Source: Datnioides undecimradiatus
Taxonomy: Eukaryota > Chordata > Actinopteri > Lobotiformes > Datnioididae
Assembly: GCA_008933995.1 (NCBI GenBank)
Contig: WARS01000013.1
Location: 7,540,329-7,604,328 of the forward strand
Reading direction: 5' to 3'
DNA length: 64,000 nucleotides
This document shows, piece by piece, positions 35,500 through 47,892 of the stretch (positions are counted from its first letter, which is position 1; every line of letters starts with the position of its first letter). Below the pieces are notes generated by a model. That model did no database searches and was not told the origin of the DNA. It saw only the letters and a list, made by a program, of their open reading frames with translations. The position numbers and the translations under genes are program-made.

Positions 35500-37837
35500 C
35501 CCCATACATAGAGTTTGGGCTTTGACTTTGTCGAGTGCTCTGTGCATTGTGAAATGAAACGTCCTTTAACAACACTTGAGCGATGCTATCTTGTATTGAG
35601 CAGTGAGTGGGTGCTTTTAGCATTTATGTTATTTGAACTGATCCCTTGTGAGACTCTAAACAAGAAAAAATCCTCTCAGATCCTACAGAGCATAAGAGAG
35701 TTGCTTATTTTGCAAAAAAGTCACCAAATATGGAAAAACAATGCTATCTGGAGCTGAGGCAGTGTTCTTTGATGGATGTAGTTACATCTAAGACGGTGTT
35801 GCTGTGCTGTGCTGCTTTAATACACTTGCCTGATCAGGGATCACTACAGGTGAAGTCAAAAAGCAGAACTCAAGTGGCCAAGGTCAGAGAGTCATTAAAC
35901 TGATGTCAATGACTGTAAGATTTGTATCATAGTGTTCGACAGAACCAAGCAGCTGTCAAAAATATAACTCCCTACGGCTGTATTATTGTCCCTGGAAATC
36001 ATGACGGGAGCATTCCCACAGTCAGCCGAATACCAACTCAAAATAACCTCCTTTTCAGGCATTGAAGCAAAAGATAATTAAAATTAGTGAAACAAATCCA
36101 ACATGTTCTTTTCTTTCACATAGCAGTGAAAGCGGAGGCTGACGTTATGAGATATATTATTTTTGACTGAAACACTTTATCTCTTCATTCACATCCACTT
36201 TAAAATATTTATCTCACATTTTTCATTCCATTTGTACAAAAACCTTACGGCAATTGCTTTCTGAACAGTAAAAGTAACTGTGAAGCAAACAAGACACATA
36301 AATGAGTCATTATTAATATCTCATATTAAACAAATCATCTGTAATAAAGATTTGCCAGGCATTTTGTGAACCTGTGTATTCCTTGTTTTATTTCACCACA
36401 GAGAGGCGGGTCAAGATTGCTTTGACTTGAGAAAAAAGGTTTATTCTTTCAACCACTACATGAACTTGTGACCATCACATGCACGGTGTTAACACATGTT
36501 TGTTCCTCTCCCTTTATTTGACACACTCAGCCGAACACTTGCAGGTGCTGTATTGTTAGTCATTTGTTCAGCTGAATAGCCCTCATAAGAGATGTTTTGT
36601 TGTGCATGTGTTAGATACAATCTGAGCCAACATGTTGACAGATCAGTGGGTCTGAGAAAACCAGCTCGTGTAAATTACAGGTGTGCACGTCTGAGTTACA
36701 GATGTTACAGTTATAAAGTGCTGCAAACGACTACAAAAGCCAAGAAGAGACATTTGAATTGAGTAGAGATGTTTGTGCTATTTATACAAGTTCTGCTCTG
36801 TTTGAATAGTTTTTTCTTTCGTGATGGACCATAGTGAACTAACTAGAACATGACCAGAAAAGGGCTAAATGAGGGGCTCAAACTTGATGTCCATGGAGAG
36901 TAATTGAGCGCAGGACCCGCTCGTTGGCATCAAGCGTACATCTGTGGGTTGGATGATATAACTGTATGCAGTAACACCTTGTAATTCATCCCACATGATC
37001 CTAAAAGTGTGTAATAGGCTGTATTTTCAGTCCTGGTTCTCAAATGAAGCTGTATGATTGATAATAGAATCAGTTTGAACAGTTTGACTTTGCTTATGCA
37101 ACACTTATCTCCAGATACCCGATTAAATTGTCTGGTCACTGAAAAAAGTGTTTTGAATGCAAATCCAGGGAGTTACTATCTGTTTCATTTGAGTGGCACA
37201 AGATGATGATGTTTTTTTTCAATGCATTCCCTAAATATTAAAGTTTTTGTCTATTTATTAAGGTTTCCAAGGTGACTTGCTGTTTCCTAGGATACCTGCT
37301 GGAGTCAATATGCTGCTCCTCTGCAAGATAAGGGTTGAGATGGCTCAGGCACCAATCAGGAAGCGACCCAGGTGATCCTTAGTGCAGGGGACGATGGCAA
37401 AAAGCTGGTACACATCAATCAAAAGATTCAACAAGTAAAAAAAAATATAAAATAGGATGGCTGTAGATCAGATGAAACGCCTTTTTGTAATACACATATC
37501 TTTTTCAAAGCACTTTCTGAATCAGTATAAAATGGAATGAACTGCTTACGTCATAAATTCTTCTTGATAAAATAGACATTTAATAAAAGCAAGTTTTGGA
37601 GGTTGTAAAACTTGATTCAGCCAAGGTGCTTAGGTATAGAAAATAACAATTTCTGTCATTATTTCTCTTCATAATTTATTAGAATCTACAGACTGCAAGT
37701 TTGTTTACCACTGCATGATAAATAAAATAAGCAGATAAATTTGATTGGTAATGACCTGAAAATGTTAATAAGCAACCTCAGAAAGCATCACCAATTATTA
37801 ATTCAAACAGTGCAACGTCTTAAATGGTGCATAGAAA
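35500..37837. other. gene-free stretch upstream of oxtr
   Basis: No coding exon or clear element was seen. Proximal regulatory sequences of oxtr would be expected in its left part, but none can be shown. Confidence 0.45.
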
Positions 37838-37845
37838 CGTGTGCC
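37838..37845. repeat. left target-site duplication of the hAT element
   Basis: CGTGTGCC lies directly left of the element. It matches CATGTGCC on the right at seven of eight positions. Eight bases is the expected duplication length for hAT transposons. Confidence 0.75.
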
Positions 37846-38475
37846 CAGAGATGGAGAGTGTTTCTTTTACTTTTATTTGAAACAGCTAATTGAATTACTG
37901 TTGAGCATTTTGTAAATTGATAAGTGACAGGACTGGAAAAACTCAAATGTATTTGTACCAAGATATTTCAGAGCAATTTGTATTTGTAAAACACTTGAAA
38001 TACTTTTTTTCCCATAATCTATAACTAATAAATCACTGAAAGACCAGATCTCACAAATCAGAGCTGAGCTGAGTTAGAGCCACTTTATTTTCTAGAAGTC
38101 ATGGACAGAGACCTTCTGTCTCCGGTGGTGCCACCACTGATTAAGCTCCTTTTTGCTTGGTTTAACACAGCTCTCCCCTCTTCAGCTGCAGTTGAGAGGC
38201 TGTTCTCATTTGCAGTAACAATATTATATTCACAGGAGGTGATGAAGACCAGAAATATTTAAAATGTTGGTTATTGTTAAAGGCATCTAAGCAGGCTACT
38301 TATTGAAGTGGTTGTGTCTCATCTGCCTTGTCTTTAAACTGGACAGAGTTTAAGTCTTGTACATTTTTTTTTGGCCCGTATTTTGGTGATACAAAATACA
38401 TGTATTTTATCTTGATCCATTTTATGGACCCGAGATTTTGTATTTTATTGTATTTTAGTGTTTTGTCGATCTCTG
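37846..38475 (+). mobile_element. 630-bp hAT DNA transposon derivative
   Basis: The left end reads CAGAGATGGAGAG and the right end, reverse-complemented, reads CAGAGATCGACAA. The two give a short imperfect terminal inverted repeat, with 8-bp near-identical flanks. Inside, 38137-38260 still encodes the C-terminal dimerisation motif of a hAT transposase. The element is far shorter than an autonomous hAT, so it is an internally deleted, inactive copy. One mismatch between the flanking duplications suggests an old insertion. Confidence 0.85.
38137..38260 (+). pseudogene. hAT transposase C-terminal (hATC) remnant
   Basis: The translation includes WFNTALPSSAAVERLFSFA, the hallmark of the hATC dimerisation region (usually NT.LPSSA.VERLFS). 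It continues about 20 codons to a stop. No DDE catalytic core or BED finger is found beside it. This is a remnant within a plain DNA transposon. Confidence 0.88.
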
Positions 38476-38483
38476 CATGTGCC
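38476..38483. repeat. right target-site duplication of the hAT element
   Basis: CATGTGCC directly follows the right inverted repeat and pairs with CGTGTGCC at 37838-37845. Confidence 0.75.
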
Positions 38484-38512
38484 ATTAGCTGTTTTCTAAC
38501 TGAGCTCAGATA

Positions 38513-38542
38513 AAAACTGTCATCCACAAAACTGTCATCCAC
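38513..38542 (+). repeat. 15-bp perfect tandem duplication
   Basis: AAAACTGTCATCCAC occurs twice head to tail, 30 bp past the right flank of the hAT element. Confidence 0.95.
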
Positions 38543-41500
38543 GGTAAGGAGAAGTGATTATGAACGACCAAAAAACAGCTCAAAAAGCTGTTTTTGAATC
38601 CATTTGGTTAATTATATTAAACTGTAATGACTGCTAGGACTCAAGAAGCCATTTAGTGTGTTTACGCCTCAGGCCAGCTGCAAGTGCTATCAGCCAAAAG
38701 TCTGTGAGAAGTGTTCATCAGTCATTCAAAAGCATCTGTAGACGTCATTGATTTTCATCACCATTAACTTCTTAAACGTAACACAATATTAGGTGTCAAA
38801 CATTATGCAATGCAATAATGAGCCCTGTGCAATGGCCCCATTCATTTCTGATATAACACATACTGCATGGTGCATAAAATTGCCCTGTACCATGATACTA
38901 TACTAAGAAGCAGCTGCTGGGCAAAACCCCAAGCACTGGCACTCTGTCCTGTTGTGTACATATTTTAACAGCAACAGCTAATTTGTAAGATGCTTTAACA
39001 GTATTGCCATAAACAAGTCATGACATGTTATTTAAACTCATTGCAAAGAAGGCTCTGGTTATGAAACCACAACAAAAAACTCTTTTATCAAAAAATAACA
39101 AATAAGATACATTTTAATGAGACATTTCATTAAGAGGAGCTGAAAACTGGGGACTACTTGGAAAATCTCCCAATTATAGCATCTCTGTCCAGTTCCTGTC
39201 TCCTCACAAGTTAGACCTTAGTATATTTTATTAAGATCTGCCAGACATGATTTCACATGGGCAATCAACCTGTCATTTAAAGATGGTGTATTCATTGTGT
39301 CAAATAATAACTCAATTGCTTGCACTAAGTGGACTAAAAATAGATCATAATAATAACTTCTAACACATTTATGTGCCATCTGAAGGAGTTTACAGACAAA
39401 TTGCCATTACAATAAATTTGCCCATGATTGGTTTAGTGACAATAAACCTTTATGGGTAATTAGAAACCAAATTCTCCAGATGATTTCTATGACTTCTATT
39501 AAAGATAGCCAATTGTGAATGATAAAGTTACAAACCCCCAACCTAACACACTGAAAATACTTGAGATGCTTGAGATATTTTGAGAGGTAGATTTAAAAAG
39601 GTTTTTTGTGGGGAAATATTACAATTTTATTGAACGTGTGAAAGAGAAATAGATTTCAACCACTTGGTGTCTAACATGCTGCCATTTGGACTGTTGTGAA
39701 TGTAGGACTAGTGACTCCTACTGGTTGAGTGAGACATCTATTAATTGGCTGTGAGAGCTCCCTCTGTGAAATGTCCTGTCAATGACTGACAGGAGGCAAA
39801 TGGGCTGTGTACACTCACTTTATGTCAAGAGAGCAGTGGCCAGCAAAAGCAGCGGCCAGACTAAAATGCACACGCATGAAGGTCGAGCATGGAAAAGAGA
39901 TCCAAATCTGATGCGTACCTGTGTCTTTAATCTCTTATGACCATATATTGAACTGTAGTTATTCCCTCTCCAGAAAGCTGCTTCAGACATGCAGCAGATC
40001 TTTCAAAACACAAAGAGCACAGATGAATACTTGTAACAAGGCCTACACAGGCCTATCGCACACACTGAAGCCAGCCATCAGCTGTAGCTTTTCACTATAA
40101 TTAGCTATCTGCCTTTCAGTTAACCTGTTTGGTAATAACAAGCTAAGATTTGACTTTTACCAGAATACTGACCAGATGAATGTAGCTGATTAAACTCAGA
40201 CCTTTGTTCCCATCTAAAGACCAAACCAGAGCAGAACCGTGTGTGGGTATGATCTCATACAGAGGTCATAATGTTCCCACAAAGAACACATCTTCCACAG
40301 ACTCATTGGGGATTTTTGAGGATAAGTTTTTTTTTGTTTTGTTTTACAACATCCATTACTGACTGCTAGCTTGCCAGGCTAATGTTCTGCCTTTCCTATA
40401 TGCAACATATGACACACGTGGACACTAATCATTTGAAAATAACGAAAAACCTGAACGCAACAAAAACCGACCTGAGACCCAATGGTTTCTCAAGGTCCTC
40501 GTTGGAAAGGAGAGTTTCACTTCACAAATGTATTGAAAGATAATTGTTTACCACTAAATGGCAAACAAAAGTATATATAAAACAAACACAACCTTTATGT
40601 TGTTTACAAGAAACAAACTGGACATGAATTGCAAAAATAGTGTATATACAATGTCTCTGACTGTAAAAAACATGGTTTCAATAGCACTTGCACCACATTC
40701 ACTTCAAATCATATAGCTTTCAATATATGAAGCATATGTTTTTGTCTTTTTTGCTGTACACACACAGTTATCGTCCTCAATGGATAGCAGCAGAGTGAAT
40801 TACATAAGAGCAGCAGGACTAATATGGCATGATATAGAACTGGAATATGGTAAAAATATCTTGTTTCACACAAATACCTCAAAACAGATGTGTCACAATG
40901 AAGAAGCCTCCAGGATGGAAACTGGCATGTAAATAGACCGATCCAGTGTTATAGTCCTGACCACACGTAAACTCTGATTCAAGCATATTTGGCAGCTATG
41001 TGCATCATCGGTTCATCGTTGTGCTTTCAAATCACGCTGGCGTGTTGTGACAGTCGTTTGACTCAGTGATGTAAGTGTAGAGGCATCCCGCTGTGGGAAT
41101 TCCTGAGCACACAAGGGTCACTGCAACACAAGCATAAGAAACCAGTGTGTTGGTACAGCTGCCCCATGGTTTCCGTGCACTCGCACAGGTATAAACCCGC
41201 AGTCACTCTCTTGCTCCTAACCTGAAGCATGTGTGTGGCGGTAGAAGGGTCAGAAATCACATGCAGAACTAAATCATGTTAGCGTGACTAACACAAGGTT
41301 TGTGTGAACACTGCCAACCAAAGCAAACGCTGTCTCTAGAAGACAACCTTTTTTCACTTAAACGTGCCTGTTGTAAGTATGACATGTTTAAGGATTGTTT
41401 TATAACTGCTAACCTCTTCTCTCTGGCACATGTTTTTCACATTTCAGAATCTGCCTGTGGATGATAAAAAATAGACACTTTTTTTGTCATGTGCAACTGA

Positions 41501-43649
41501 TCAAAGTTTCTAGTCTGTTTCTCAGAAACCTTAAACAAGAAAAGCAGTAAACACAACATATTTACACCTTTATAAGTTATGATCCTTTGGATTTAGTCCT
41601 TGTTGATTTGTATATCTGTGGTTACTGATGGTAATGGCAAGGGGTTTTAGGGACAAAGGATGCTAACTGCTAGGTGAAATGACGCCCACTGAAGCAATTC
41701 TCTCATATATCTAACACAAGAGGAGCAATTAGTGTGCCTGTCTTGCATATTGGATGATATTTGTGCATGCACCAGCTTTTGTATGCTGCAGCGTGTCAAA
41801 TGTATGTATTGTTGCACATTTATGCATGTTTTGTAAAACTTTGTTGGCTGCACTTTGCCAGTAACATTGAAAGTTAATATACACTAAAGAAAGGCACTGA
41901 CTGGGGGCAGGTATGTGATCATATGTAGGGTTAGATATAATAATGATCTTAGTGTTTTCAAATTTATAAACAAATTACTGGATTAAAAGAATACTAGCCA
42001 TATGCACATAGTTTTTTCTGTAGTAGTTTCCATTTTACAATTTAGAAAATGTCTCCAATTACATATATCTTGTTGCTCTGGACTACTGCAAAGCACGCAC
42101 GCAGATATATTGAGAATCCAGCGGTAAAAGTGTAAAATCCCAAAATGGGATTTTAGAAGAGTCAGACGATTTCGGAAGTGTCTCAATTTCCTGCACACCC
42201 AATCAGATCAGTTACCTCACTGATTAGACCTGTGTACAGGTTGAAGTACTGAGATGTGTAATGTATATTATATGTAAGGTATAGTAGGCAGTTACGCAGG
42301 TGATGTGTAGGTGCATTGTGGATGTGTGAGGGCTTTGAAACTGTGCACAATGCACACGGTGAAAGCTGAGGAAATGCCATCTAAATGGAGTGGAGCCAAA
42401 ATGAATGTTATTAATAAAACCTGACTTGTTAAAATGGGAAAGGCCGATTAAGCCTGTCATATTTTCAGGATTGTTGAACCTTGTCATGCGCAGAATGGAT
42501 TTAATGTACTGTACCCAGAGGACACATCCTCAGGAAGTCCCTTTTGGATCTTGTACAGTGCGGCAGTTGCGGAGAGGACTGTTGTGGATATCTGTCACAG
42601 TAATCTTGAATAATTTTCCTTTGCGCCATTTGTTTTGTGATATCGATGAAACTGTGACTTGTGATGAGCCAAAGAAAGTCCACGAGTACTGTTGGGGTCC
42701 AGTGTGACTTCAGGGCCTTCAAACTGATAATGCTCTATTCCTACAGAGCTGCTAGCAAAGTGCAGCAAAATATGAGTCTGTACTTAAGGAGATATAAAAA
42801 CTTTTTCTCATTAAATCTTTAAAAAAAAATGACTTTTGGCTATGTGAGAAAAATATTAATTGCTTTGTTTCAGTGTCAACAGCTGCTCCAGCATGTGAAC
42901 ACAATTTCAAGTAACAGGGATAAAAGCCAAGTCCACAAAGAATCCATAAGGCTGCAGTGTTTGCCACAACAGCCCCTGGCACTATAGGATAGCATACTAC
43001 ACACAGCATCTGCAACATCTGCAACTGAGCCTAATTAATGGAAATTCATTGACATGCATCCCAGCAGTAGGTCCGCATGCTCCCTTTTGGTGATGTGTCT
43101 TTTGTGAACGTGTGCTTTATGAAACAGGGGCACAGTGATTCCTTTACTAGGTGAAATTCAATGGAAAACAGCTTCGACTTCACCAGACCTTGAAAAGTTT
43201 GTCCTCAAATCTTTGGATTGTTTACAAAACATTGTAAGTTACAGTTTCCTGCGCCATCTAACTTTAGCCGCAGATGTAGCTCCAAATCATCATCATTTGT
43301 TTACTCCAGGTCAATTTGACTTGACATAGGATTATACTCCCCCTGAGTAAATTCACTTTAAGGTTGGGCCTTGTCAAACTGAGTTGGACTGGGAGTGAAT
43401 TGGCCGCTTCTTGATTTAATTACCTCCTATAAAGTACAGTTAGTATCTGCGTGGAATAAATATCAAACAAATGTCATTTCCAATTTTGATTTTTAACCAG
43501 ATTTGAACCTATTTTACTAATTCTATAAAGTTATTGTTATGGTAACATATAACCTGACAAATAAACACAGTGTGTTCTGATAATAACTATGTTCACCCTG
43601 GACAGACACTCTCGAGCCACCTTCAGCCCAATTTAAGTTCTGTATGGCA
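38543..43649. other. gene-free stretch
   Basis: AT-rich DNA with only short open frames lacking family features. No RNA gene, long repeat or conserved exon was recognised. Confidence 0.45.
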
Positions 43650-43950
43650 AATGTAGCCATCCTCTTTATGACAGAGAATAATAAGAAACTAAGAAACTTC
43701 AACTGTATAGCACTTTTCCAAAAACAGTTACAAGCTGCTTCACAAAACAAGATAAAATAGGGAACCAAAAAAACAAAAAAAATAACATAAACATAAAAGA
43801 TAAGACCTGAAAAGTAGAGCATGTGATAAAATGTGATAAAAGATGGATGGAAACAAAATAAAGAAGAGTTTTACAACAAGGCATGCTGCAAAAGTAAGTT
43901 TTGAGGAGAGATTTGAAAGAAGGTAATGAGTTCATTTAGTAGTAGGGTGT
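43650..43950. repeat. interspersed repeat family C, partial copy 1
   Basis: The words TATAGCACTTTTCCAAAAAC, TTACAAGCTGCTTCACAAAA and GTTTTGAGGAGAGATTTGAA follow the order of a widespread fish repeat that I recall. The element class is not known to me. Confidence 0.4.
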
Positions 43951-46079
43951 GAAAATACAAGATATAATGCAGGTCAGAGTCAGCCCGTGTCCTGATGATT
44001 AACGCCACCTTGTTGAACAAAAGCAAGACTTTTATGTCCACGGTTTACAGTCAACGATTAAACTGTAACCATGATAAACTTTGCAAAATCCTGTCTCAGA
44101 ATACCACGAACACTGCACTCGATCAGTGTACAACAGTCTGTGACTCAAACTGCGTTGTCTTAAGCTGAAGTTTTCCGTCTGCATACGTACTCAGAAGAGA
44201 GACGACTATCTTGACAAGTTTGCAGAGAAATTGCATGTCGCCATTTGATGGACCCACCATAGTACAGTACGAACTCTGTTTTAGTGAGTCTGTTTCTGTT
44301 TCCTTCTTAATGGACAAAGACCCCTCAGAGCTCTGTTGACACATGGCCTCTGTGGTAATTTGGAAAATATCCCATCATACAGTAGTTAGACAGGATATTA
44401 AGTACCGTAGGATTGGCCAAAGTCAACCAGGGACTTCTGGGGGGGCACAGAAAAAGAAAATGCGAACTGAAATGACACAGACGCAAACTGTCTTTTCCTC
44501 AATGTGCTGCAGTGTGTAGTAATAATTCTCTATCTGGTTAGAACAGTTTGGCTGCTTTTCACACCAATGCCACAGTTCAGAAAGTTGCGCTTCTGTCCAA
44601 AGTTAATACTTTTAGTTGTACCCAGGGGGAAAAAAATTCCATTTCTGCATTTGACACTTACAGCAATTTGGAGGCAGTGCACAGCCACAGCACAGTCAGG
44701 CTTGGTCAAGGTCCATTCCTACATTATCACCTGTCATTAATTAGCAGTGGAGACAGCCTGTCAATGGAAAATGTTCAGACATAGAACAACTGAACAACTT
44801 TTAGTCAAAATGATATGAAAATGATGCTGAGATGTGGTGGTATATTATATGAAAGAAGAGAAAGAGAAAGAGAAAATGTTTCTTGTAAAAAGTCAAACAG
44901 AGTCCACTTTACATCCATTAAATTATACCAGATGGGGCTGAGCCAGGATAAGATGTGTTCGAGGCGCTGTAACCCTCCTCCATGAAATAAGGGAATGCCC
45001 TATTATACAACCAATATGGGGGAGGGCTTTGTGTTGCATGGTTCATGGCCTTGGGCAGCCAACACCATGAAGTGCAAGAGTGAGCCTGTAATATAATAAA
45101 TCTCCAAATAAAACTGAATCAGATTGAACCGAAAATGTTATGTATTGTTTTTAACTTTTGGAAGAGTTTACCTCTCTTTCGAGGAATTGGTCTTTGTATA
45201 TTTTTAACAAAACAGTCTCAGATGAAATTGTGATTATTACTGTTAAAAGCCACAAAGAAAGTAGAGATGTTTAGTTTATAATAACATGCATGACTGTTTT
45301 ATATTTTGTAATCAACGTTTCTATATTTTTGTATATATTGTAATAATTAGAGAAACTCTGATACATTTTAAATGTTGATTAATTTTAAGTGATTAACACT
45401 TGATTTTTAAAAAAATTATTATTCATAAAAATGAACAGTCTATTTTACCCATTCATGAGCAGCTCTTTGGATCTTATAGTACAACAAATCCTCAGGCATC
45501 TGGCTTCATATTGAGTTCATTTCATTATGAACTAATATAAAGCTGATTTATTTAGTTTAGCTGTGGCATACTTTGTCACATTGAGCACTGTATATCACTG
45601 CGACATTTTCTGGCTGCCCCCTTGGTTTCAGTCATATCTGTGTATTGTACCAATGAAAGAAGATATTGTGGTTACAGATCGCAGGGGGAGCATGTAAAAT
45701 GAAAACAAGATGGAGACTACATTTGAATTCTTAAATAAATCCACAGGCAATGAGTGCCTAAGAAGATGTGGATTTTCCTTTTGCAGGCTCCGATCTGTGA
45801 GCTATCGCCTGAGCTGAGCAGGAATTTGAAGCAGTTACTCAGAAAGCACGACCTACAAAATATTGTTTATGCACTGGACGAACAAAAACTTGATTTATGA
45901 TGTAAAATACTTACAACAAGAAATTGTTATTCCTTCTTCACTATCTACCAACATGTCTTTGAGGTGCTCAATGTACTGGAGTCCAACAGTGGTGTGGTTT
46001 GACGTTTGCTTCGTGAACACTATAACCTTACAGTCAAAACACTCACAATATGTGAAAACATTCTTTCACCATCATGAAT
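43951..46079. other. gene-free stretch
   Basis: No coding exon or clear repeat was recognised. The region near 45170-45450 is very AT-rich. Confidence 0.4.
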
Positions 46080-46215
46080 CTGTCCAAACTTTTATCTTAA
46101 TCCGTCCAACATTTGTTGAGATATTTCAGGCTGAACCAAAGTGGCGCACCAACCCGCTGATCCTCATTGCCATCCCCAGAGCCATGCCGACAGCAAGGCT
46201 AAAAATGATACCCAG
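46080..46215 (+). repeat. interspersed repeat family A, copy 3
   Basis: It carries TTTGTTGAGATATTTCAGGC, GAACCAAAGTGGCGCACCAA and TTGCCATCCCCAGAGCCATG. These align with the end of copy 1 (GGTATTTCAGTCC then AACCAAAG) and extend it. Confidence 0.6.
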
Positions 46216-47532
46216 TAAAATAGATAAAGTAGCCCGAGGTGTCCCATTTGCTTTGACTAAATGTTACCTGTGCCAGCCCCTCATGTGCATGTCTTGCTGG
46301 TCCTTATCAATTATTCGCTAATGGTGCATTTCTAGTTAAAACTAGTTGACAGATGGTCAAAGTGACACCACGAGTGTCCCCAACAATTTTAACTGTACTG
46401 CACTTTGCATAATAGGATTTATAGTACAGTGGTCTTTTCTAGGCTGTTTAGTCAGCCCCTGATCTACCCCCGCACCCCACCCCACCCTCCACAGCCATTT
46501 TCCCCCAAATAACTGGGGCCAGCTAAATGTACCATGTTTGAGGATATTCAGAGATGTTTTCCTCAGAGTCACTCCATAACCAAATTGGAAAGAGGTTGAC
46601 CTGTTGACCCAGGAGTATGTGAAAACACATTAAAATAAATCAGTGTTTTCTATCATACAACGCGATGACAGCACAAGTACAGCGGTGGGTTGATAAGCAA
46701 ACGCTCTGAACTGTTTGAACCCTGATTTTCCCCTTAAAGTTTCCATATGTAGCTTCTAACTGACAAAAAGATATTTTCCATGTATGACAGCATTACATGT
46801 TTTGTATCTGCCTGTTCCAACACTTCACTAAGAGAACTATTTAAAGCCAAGACACTGTTTTTTTTAATGGCTGTACCATTACTTTAAATGGTAATAATCT
46901 TTAAGTCTCATACATATTTGTGACACGTATCTATAAAAATGTTTCCGACTTAACTGTGTATGTGAACAAAGTTTGTCCACAAAAGGAGTGTGTGTTGTCT
47001 AAAATGTGTGAAAATTGTGCACAATTGTCTGTGAAAATAAATAACATTTATTCAGTCAGTGTGTTAGCTTGACCACAGATGGTTTTAAAAGGCACAATGT
47101 ATTGCTCACAGACAGAAGTCCAACGTCAGTATTTTTATATTTCAACACAGATACATGTTGACAGCAATACAGTGGCAGTATTTTTTTAACACCAAGATCT
47201 GATCTTTCAGTAAATCTGTGAGGATATTTTATCAGACTATGAGCTAAAAACAAAATCCTGAGGGATCTGTGGCACCCTCTTTAACATGCTGGGTTGATTG
47301 AATTTTAACAGGAAAATTCAATTTACAGCTCACAATTTAGCAGTAAGTGGTCAATCTTCAGTGAAATCTCAGGACCTTGCTACCATATGGTGCACATTAT
47401 CCTCCCCATTTATATCCTTTTCTTCAGTGAGGCCATTTCACATCATTCCTATCATCCATCTCAGTTCATGCAATGAGAAATGTTAGGCTATATCAAAGGC
47501 TGAAAGCAGCAAGTTCAACTACAAGTTGCTGA

Positions 47533-47892
47533 TGTATCAAAGGAATAGTTCAGCATTTTGGAAGATATGCTCATTTGCTTTGCTGCCAGAAGTTAAATTA
47601 GATAAAAGATTGACTGCATACTCGTAGCTGGACTTTAAATACAAATCTAGAATAAGTAGATGATGAGCTAGTGAAGCATAAACATATCGGCACGGTACAG
47701 AAGTAGATCCAACACATTACTTGCTGAAATATTACACATTTTTTTAAAGATATGTTTTTTGTACTAATAAACATATTTACATTGTAACTATTTTCCTGTT
47801 CCCAGTCTTTATGCTTAACTAATCTGTCCTTCTGATGTGTAGCTTCATATTTGGAGTACAGGCATGAGAGTGGTATCAATCTTCTCAACTCT
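47533..47892. repeat. inverted pair of repeat family B (foldback)
   Basis: The left half (about 47533-47690) starts AGGAATAGTTCAGCATTTTG. The right half (about 47785-47892) carries related sequence in reverse complement. Shared words when the right half is flipped include AGATTGA, AAATA and GAAGCATAAA or AAGCATAAAG. The two halves point towards each other across about 95 bp. The family is one I recall as abundant in spiny-rayed fish. Confidence 0.6.
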
